A DNA stretch of 64,000 nt. Source: JAHEEL01 sp964195545. Lineage in GTDB: Bacteria > Actinomycetota > Acidimicrobiia > Spongiisociales > UBA5794. Positions 60,347-64,000 of the stretch are shown here, piece by piece. Each line of letters opens with the position of its first letter. Positions within the stretch are counted from its first letter, which is position 1. Made by a program: the position numbers and the translations under genes. Location: NCBI GenBank assembly GCA_964195545.1, contig CAXMQQ010000084.1, positions 1 to 64,000 of the forward strand, written 5' to 3'. A model generated the notes under the pieces. That model saw nothing but the letters and a program-made list of their open reading frames with translations, had not been told where the DNA came from and did not search any database.

Positions 60347-61333
60347 ATGCCCACGGATCAACCGGCAGACAGGAACCTGGCCCTCGAACTGACCCGTGTC
60401 ACCGAGGCGGCGGCGATTGCAGCAGCGAAATGGCAGGGGCGCGGCGACAAGAACAGCGTTGACCAGGCCGCTGTCGATGCCATGCGGTACATGCTCTCGA
60501 CCGTGGATGTCGACGGCACAGTCATCATCGGCGAGGGTGAGAAGGACGAAGCCCCGATGCTGTTCAACGGCGAGATCGTTGGGAACGGGCGCGATCCGAA
60601 AATGGACATCGCCGTCGATCCGGTCGACGGAACCCGTCTGAGCGCTCTCGGCATGCCGGGAGCGCTCGCCGTGATTGCTATGGCCGATCGCGGTTCCATG
60701 TACGCCCCGGGCTCTCTCGTCTACATGGACAAGATCGCGGTCGGAGAAGAAGCCGCAGGAACGATCGACATCAACGCTCCCGTGGAGCACAACCTCCGAC
60801 AGATCGCGAAGGCCAAGGGCAAAGACGTCGATGAGGTAACGGCCGTCATCCTCGACCGACAGCGAAACGAGGAGACGATCAAACAGGTGCGCGCGGCGGG
60901 CGGACGTATCGCCCTCATCGGAGACGGTGACATCTCCGGAGCCATCTCTACTGCCAAGAGCGACAGTGGGATCGACGTCTTGCTCGGTATCGGAGGCTCA
61001 CCGGAGGCCGTTACGGCAGCTTGCGCCATGGCTGCTTTGCACGCGGAGCTGCAGTGCAAGCTCTGGCCGCGCGACGAGAGCGAACGGCAGTACGCGCTGG
61101 AGCACGGCCTGGATCTCGAACAGGTGCTCACCACTCGCGATCTCGTTGATTCGGACAACACCTTCTTCGCAGCGACCGGTGTCACCTCCGGTTCGATGCT
61201 GAGGGGTATCCGCTTCTATGGCGACCGCGTGGAGACCCACTCGGTTGTGATGAGATCGAACTCGGGGACAGTGCGCTATATCGAGAGCGTCCACCACCTC
61301 GACTGGCTCGACGAAGCCCGTGTTATCGATTGA
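60347..61333 (+). CDS. glpX: Fructose-1,6-bisphosphatase, class II (GlpX)
   Basis: The 328-aa gluconeogenic phosphatase has VIIGEGEKDEAPMLFNGE (metal-binding Glu), DIAVDPVDGTRLSALGMPGA (DPxDGT) and LGIGGSPEAVTAACAM. Length fits GlpX. The start ATG 60347 lies 5 bp after the thiolase stop. It is the actinobacterial FBPase type and has no apparent link to thiolase beyond being cotranscribed. Confidence 0.95.
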   Translation: MPTDQPADRNLALELTRVTEAAAIAAAKWQGRGDKNSVDQAAVDAMRYMLSTVDVDGTVIIGEGEKDEAPMLFNGEIVGNGRDPKMDIAVDPVDGTRLSALGMPGALAVIAMADRGSMYAPGSLVYMDKIAVGEEAAGTIDINAPVEHNLRQIAKAKGKDVDEVTAVILDRQRNEETIKQVRAAGGRIALIGDGDISGAISTAKSDSGIDVLLGIGGSPEAVTAACAMAALHAELQCKLWPRDESERQYALEHGLDLEQVLTTRDLVDSDNTFFAATGVTSGSMLRGIRFYGDRVETHSVVMRSNSGTVRYIESVHHLDWLDEARVID

Positions 61334-61353
61334 CATCTGCCGACTTCGTCAGC

Positions 61354-62460
61354 CTATTGACTAGGCAAGGCCCACAGCTCTTCCAGAACTTTGTCGTATT
61401 GGGGGGCGACTTCTGACCAGTCGTACTGCTGGACCGTTCCCGCCAGTTCGGTCGCTATCCGGACTGCTTCTTCTCGGTGTTCGATCGCCCACCGGACCTT
61501 TCCTACCAGATCGTCGTGGTCCTGGTAGAGGCAGGTGTCGTACCGGGATTCCGTGATTCTGTCGAGGTACACGAGGCGATCGGGGAGGATCGGGAAGGCG
61601 CCGGCCGCCATCGCTTCGACGATCGCTATCCCGAAGAACTCATGCTGAGCCGTCGACACAACGATGTCGGCACGTCGCAGCACGTCGACGTACGTATCGT
61701 CGTCGAGGAAGCCGAACTCGATCAGCCGATCGCCAAGGGTCTCTGGGAGTCGATCGAACGACTCCGGAGCGGACACGAACTGCTCACCAACGACGGCAAC
61801 CCTGAACTCAAGACCGAGCGCCATGAGATCCTCGATCGCTGCGACGAACTCGTCTGGTCCCTTGTCGTGCTCCCACCGCTGATTCCACAGGATCAGCGGC
61901 GGTTCACCCCGATCTGCATACGGAAGGTCGCCGAGCCTCGAGAGGTCGACGCCGACCGGGAGCACGATCGAGCGCCTCGCTACTTCGTCGACGAAGTGCG
62001 AGTGCCGACGGTCCGGGAACTGCCTGAGGAACCGTTCGGCGCTCTCGAAGAACAACGACCGGTGGAACTCGGAGTTGAAAATCGGGAGGTCGGCGGCCGC
62101 GGCGCTGGACCAGTTGATCATCGGGTACGTCTGATCGACTTTGTCCTGCGGCGACAACGGGTAGGCGAACTGGCTCTCGTGGAAGTAAACGGCCACCGGA
62201 GCGTCACCGATCAGCCGTCGTGCCGCACCGACGAATGCCGATACGTTCATCATCGACGAGACAAGCACGACATCGGGCGGGGACTCGGGGGACTCACCCG
62301 TTGCGGCCGCTAGCGTGAGGTGGGCACCGTGCATTCGCCACTTCCAGAACCGTGCTTCATGGGCGACGAGAGTCACGTCGTGGGCGCTGTTCGCGACAAA
62401 ACCGTCGGCCCACGCCCGGTGGGACCCTCCGTAGTACGGCTCGACGAGAAGAACTCTCAC
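61354..62460 (-). CDS. tRNA-queuosine alpha-mannosyltransferase-like glycosyltransferase
   Basis: The 368-aa GT4-like protein has an N-terminal DUF3524 domain: RVLLVEPYYGGSHRAWADGF, then ARFWKWRMHGAHLTLA, YFHESQFAYPLSP and FNSEFHRSLFF. The GT-B C-terminal half has LWNQRWEHDKGPDEFV and STAQHEFFGIAIVEAMAAGA. The pattern is that of QTMAN/GTDC1, which mannosylates queuosine in tRNA-Asp. GTG 62460 has TAGGGT ending seven bases upstream (leaderless). No queuosine genes are nearby. Function in a bacterium is inferred from the family. Confidence 0.85.
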   Translation of the reverse strand: MRVLLVEPYYGGSHRAWADGFVANSAHDVTLVAHEARFWKWRMHGAHLTLAAATGESPESPPDVVLVSSMMNVSAFVGAARRLIGDAPVAVYFHESQFAYPLSPQDKVDQTYPMINWSSAAAADLPIFNSEFHRSLFFESAERFLRQFPDRRHSHFVDEVARRSIVLPVGVDLSRLGDLPYADRGEPPLILWNQRWEHDKGPDEFVAAIEDLMALGLEFRVAVVGEQFVSAPESFDRLPETLGDRLIEFGFLDDDTYVDVLRRADIVVSTAQHEFFGIAIVEAMAAGAFPILPDRLVYLDRITESRYDTCLYQDHDDLVGKVRWAIEHREEAVRIATELAGTVQQYDWSEVAPQYDKVLEELWALPSQ

Positions 62461-62752
62461 CGGCAAAACCCTAGGAGTGTGCTGAGCGATGCCGTTGTTC
62501 AGGTCGGCGGTCAGGCGCGCCAGGCACAAGGATGAGGTTTCGCCACTCCTTGTGTCGGATTGGCGGAGCCGAAGCCACAGCGCGTGGCGATGCCTGGTCG
62601 TCGAGATGGGTGACATGCATTGCTCAGAGCGCTCCTAGGTGGGATCCGTTCGAGATGACGCCACTCTTGGGTTCCGAGAGATCGCTGCCGACCGACGAGA
62701 TTCCTCGTTCCGAGAAAGCGTTTCTGTCACACCCGTCTGTCACGTTGGTCAC
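62461..62752. other. Intergenic region, 292 bp, no gene seen
   Basis: The stretch lies between the divergent mannosyltransferase-like and HNH genes. The first 13 bases contain the -10 box of the former. I found no plausible small ORF or hairpin; the frames present are short and unrelated to any family. The last 60 bp hold GTCAC words (TCTGTCACACCCGTCTGTCA region) that may matter for the HNH gene. Confidence 0.4.
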
Positions 62753-64000
62753 ATGTTCGACACGATGGTCGATGATGTGATCGGGGAGGCGCTCTCCCGC
62801 CAGAGCACGCGCATCCAGGCCGGTCTCAATGAGATGGAACCCGGCCCGTTCCTGGGAATCGTCCTTTCTGGCATCGACCTCGACCAGCTCTGCGGCGATG
62901 ACCGGATCACGGTGCTGCGTGCTCGACAGCGCATGGCGTCGCACTACACGGCGCGAACCGATGAGGCGATGGCGTCGATCGTCGACTCCTACCAGGAGGA
63001 AGAAGCCCTGGGCTACGAGAGTGCGGCCGACGGCGCCGCCTTCGAACTACGTGCCGCTCTTCAACTCACCCGACGGACCGCGGACGTCGAGTTGTCGTTC
63101 GCTCTCGATCTGCGCGATCGCCTCCCGAGAGTCTTCGACGCCCCGTCATCAGGCCTGATCGACCGGCGAAGGGCACGCACCATCGTTTGGCACACCACGC
63201 ACCTCGACGACGACACTGCACGCGCTGTCACGGATCAGATCATCGACGAGGCGCCACAGTTGACGACCGGCCAGTTGATCTCCAGGATCCGCAAACTCGC
63301 CATCTCCGTCGACCCCGACACGGCACTACGCCGCTACGAGGACGCCGTTGCGGAGCGCAGAGTCGTCCTCGAACCAACCGACGACGGCACCGCCAACCTG
63401 TGCGCCATGAACCTCCCACCGCATCGGGCCGCAGCGGCCCGCCGGCGCATCAACACAATCGCACAAAGCCTGCGGGGTCCCGGAGATTCGCGCACCATGG
63501 ACCAGCTCCGTGCTGACACCTATCTCGACCTGCTCTGCGGCAAAGCAGCCTCAGGCAAGGGCCGGGTCGTCGACATTCGCGTCGACCTCGACACCTTGGC
63601 GGACCTCTCAAACCATCCCGGGGAACTCGCCGGCTACGGCCCCGTCATCAACGACATCGCTCGCCGGGTCATCGCAGAGAACACCGGAGCCGACTGGCGC
63701 TACACCGTCATCCACAACGAACAGCCCGTGGCAACCGGCACCACACAGCGCAGACCCGCCGTCGGCCAACGCCGCGTCGTCGAAGCCGCCCACGCCACAT
63801 GCATCTTCCCCGGCTGTCGCATGCCCGCCACCGATTGCGATCTCGATCACCGGATCGAATGGTCCAAGCAGCACCGGACCGACCTCGGCGGCCTCGGCCC
63901 GCTCTGCCGCCACGACCACATCGGAAGACATGAACACGGCTGGACCTACCGCATACTCCCCAACGGCGACATCACATGGACCAGCCCCCTCGCCCACACC
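62753..64000 (+). CDS. DUF222/HNH endonuclease-domain protein (13E12 type), cut by window end
   Basis: 416 codons are visible from ATG 62753 to the window end without a stop. Residues ~5-300 form a DUF222 domain, with LRARQRMASHYTARTDEAMA and SGLIDRRRARTIVWHT. The C-terminal HNH motif has CIFPGCRMPATDCDLDHRIE (zinc Cys and the DH of HNH), then LGPLCRHDHIGRHEHGWTY. Such 13E12 proteins are multicopy in actinobacteria, are thought to be mobile or recombination-linked, and have no proven role. The C-terminus (a few tens of residues) is outside the window. Confidence 0.88.
   Translation, partial: MFDTMVDDVIGEALSRQSTRIQAGLNEMEPGPFLGIVLSGIDLDQLCGDDRITVLRARQRMASHYTARTDEAMASIVDSYQEEEALGYESAADGAAFELRAALQLTRRTADVELSFALDLRDRLPRVFDAPSSGLIDRRRARTIVWHTTHLDDDTARAVTDQIIDEAPQLTTGQLISRIRKLAISVDPDTALRRYEDAVAERRVVLEPTDDGTANLCAMNLPPHRAAAARRRINTIAQSLRGPGDSRTMDQLRADTYLDLLCGKAASGKGRVVDIRVDLDTLADLSNHPGELAGYGPVINDIARRVIAENTGADWRYTVIHNEQPVATGTTQRRPAVGQRRVVEAAHATCIFPGCRMPATDCDLDHRIEWSKQHRTDLGGLGPLCRHDHIGRHEHGWTYRILPNGDITWTSPLAHT

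Overview
The window is 64 kb of high-GC, densely coding chromosome from an actinobacterium. Evidence for the phylum: a WhiB protein, a 13E12-type DUF222/HNH protein at the right edge, an acyl-CoA carboxylase epsilon-like subunit, and many genes whose start codon sits directly behind a TANNNT box (leaderless transcription). An uncultured or environmental lineage close to the Acidimicrobiia is my guess from the overall gene style; no single gene proves it. One tRNA (Pro, CGG) is present. I saw no rRNA, CRISPR array or phage.

Left part (1-17.7 kb), mostly envelope and accessory genes. An insertion-sequence end (to about 134) cuts an MDR quinone reductase gene after its first 40 or so codons. An intact MDR gene and a truncated SRPBCC-type gene follow, divergent around a palindromic operator candidate. 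A minus-strand block (1881-9046) then shuffles three modules across five genes: PAP2 phosphatase, lysyl-PG-synthase-type membrane domain and kinase. One protein fuses a degenerate PAP2 to an intact kinase; another fuses a pseudokinase to the membrane domain. Next is a large RND transporter flanked on both sides by paralogous lipoproteins, a second MDR gene, an amylase-like remnant, a DUF2804 protein and small membrane proteins.

Central part (17.7-47 kb), mostly metabolism: leucine-type dehydrogenase plus fused branched-chain 2-oxoacid dehydrogenase E1; glycolate oxidase glcDEF; an MFS exporter; hydantoinase/oxoprolinase hyuAB; moaA; a folate block (SDR/FolM-like, folB, fused folK-folE); type II glutamine synthetase; an ALDH7 aldehyde dehydrogenase; DUF1254; RidA; Fe-S assembly genes (Nfu N-domain, HesB/IscA, Mrp); and an operon fxsA-Nudix-metallo-beta-lactamase-M23 peptidase. 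A 54-bp element with a perfect 10-bp-arm palindrome lies upstream of both glcD and the Nfu-like gene, 4.9 kb apart in opposite orientation.

Right part (47-64 kb): selA-selB (selenocysteine insertion), whiB, an orphan receiver, a CorC/CNNM transporter, tRNA-Pro with terminator, asd-lysC, a lipoprotein cyclophilin, a PHP phosphoesterase, a histidine kinase, methylmalonyl-CoA epimerase with a carboxylase epsilon-like subunit, thiolase, glpX, a tRNA-queuosine mannosyltransferase-like protein, and a DUF222/HNH protein running off the edge.

Two general expression features stand out. At least 15 genes look leaderless, with TANNNT 6-8 nt before the start. Two genes have reading frames that make best sense with an ATC start codon behind a well-placed Shine-Dalgarno sequence.
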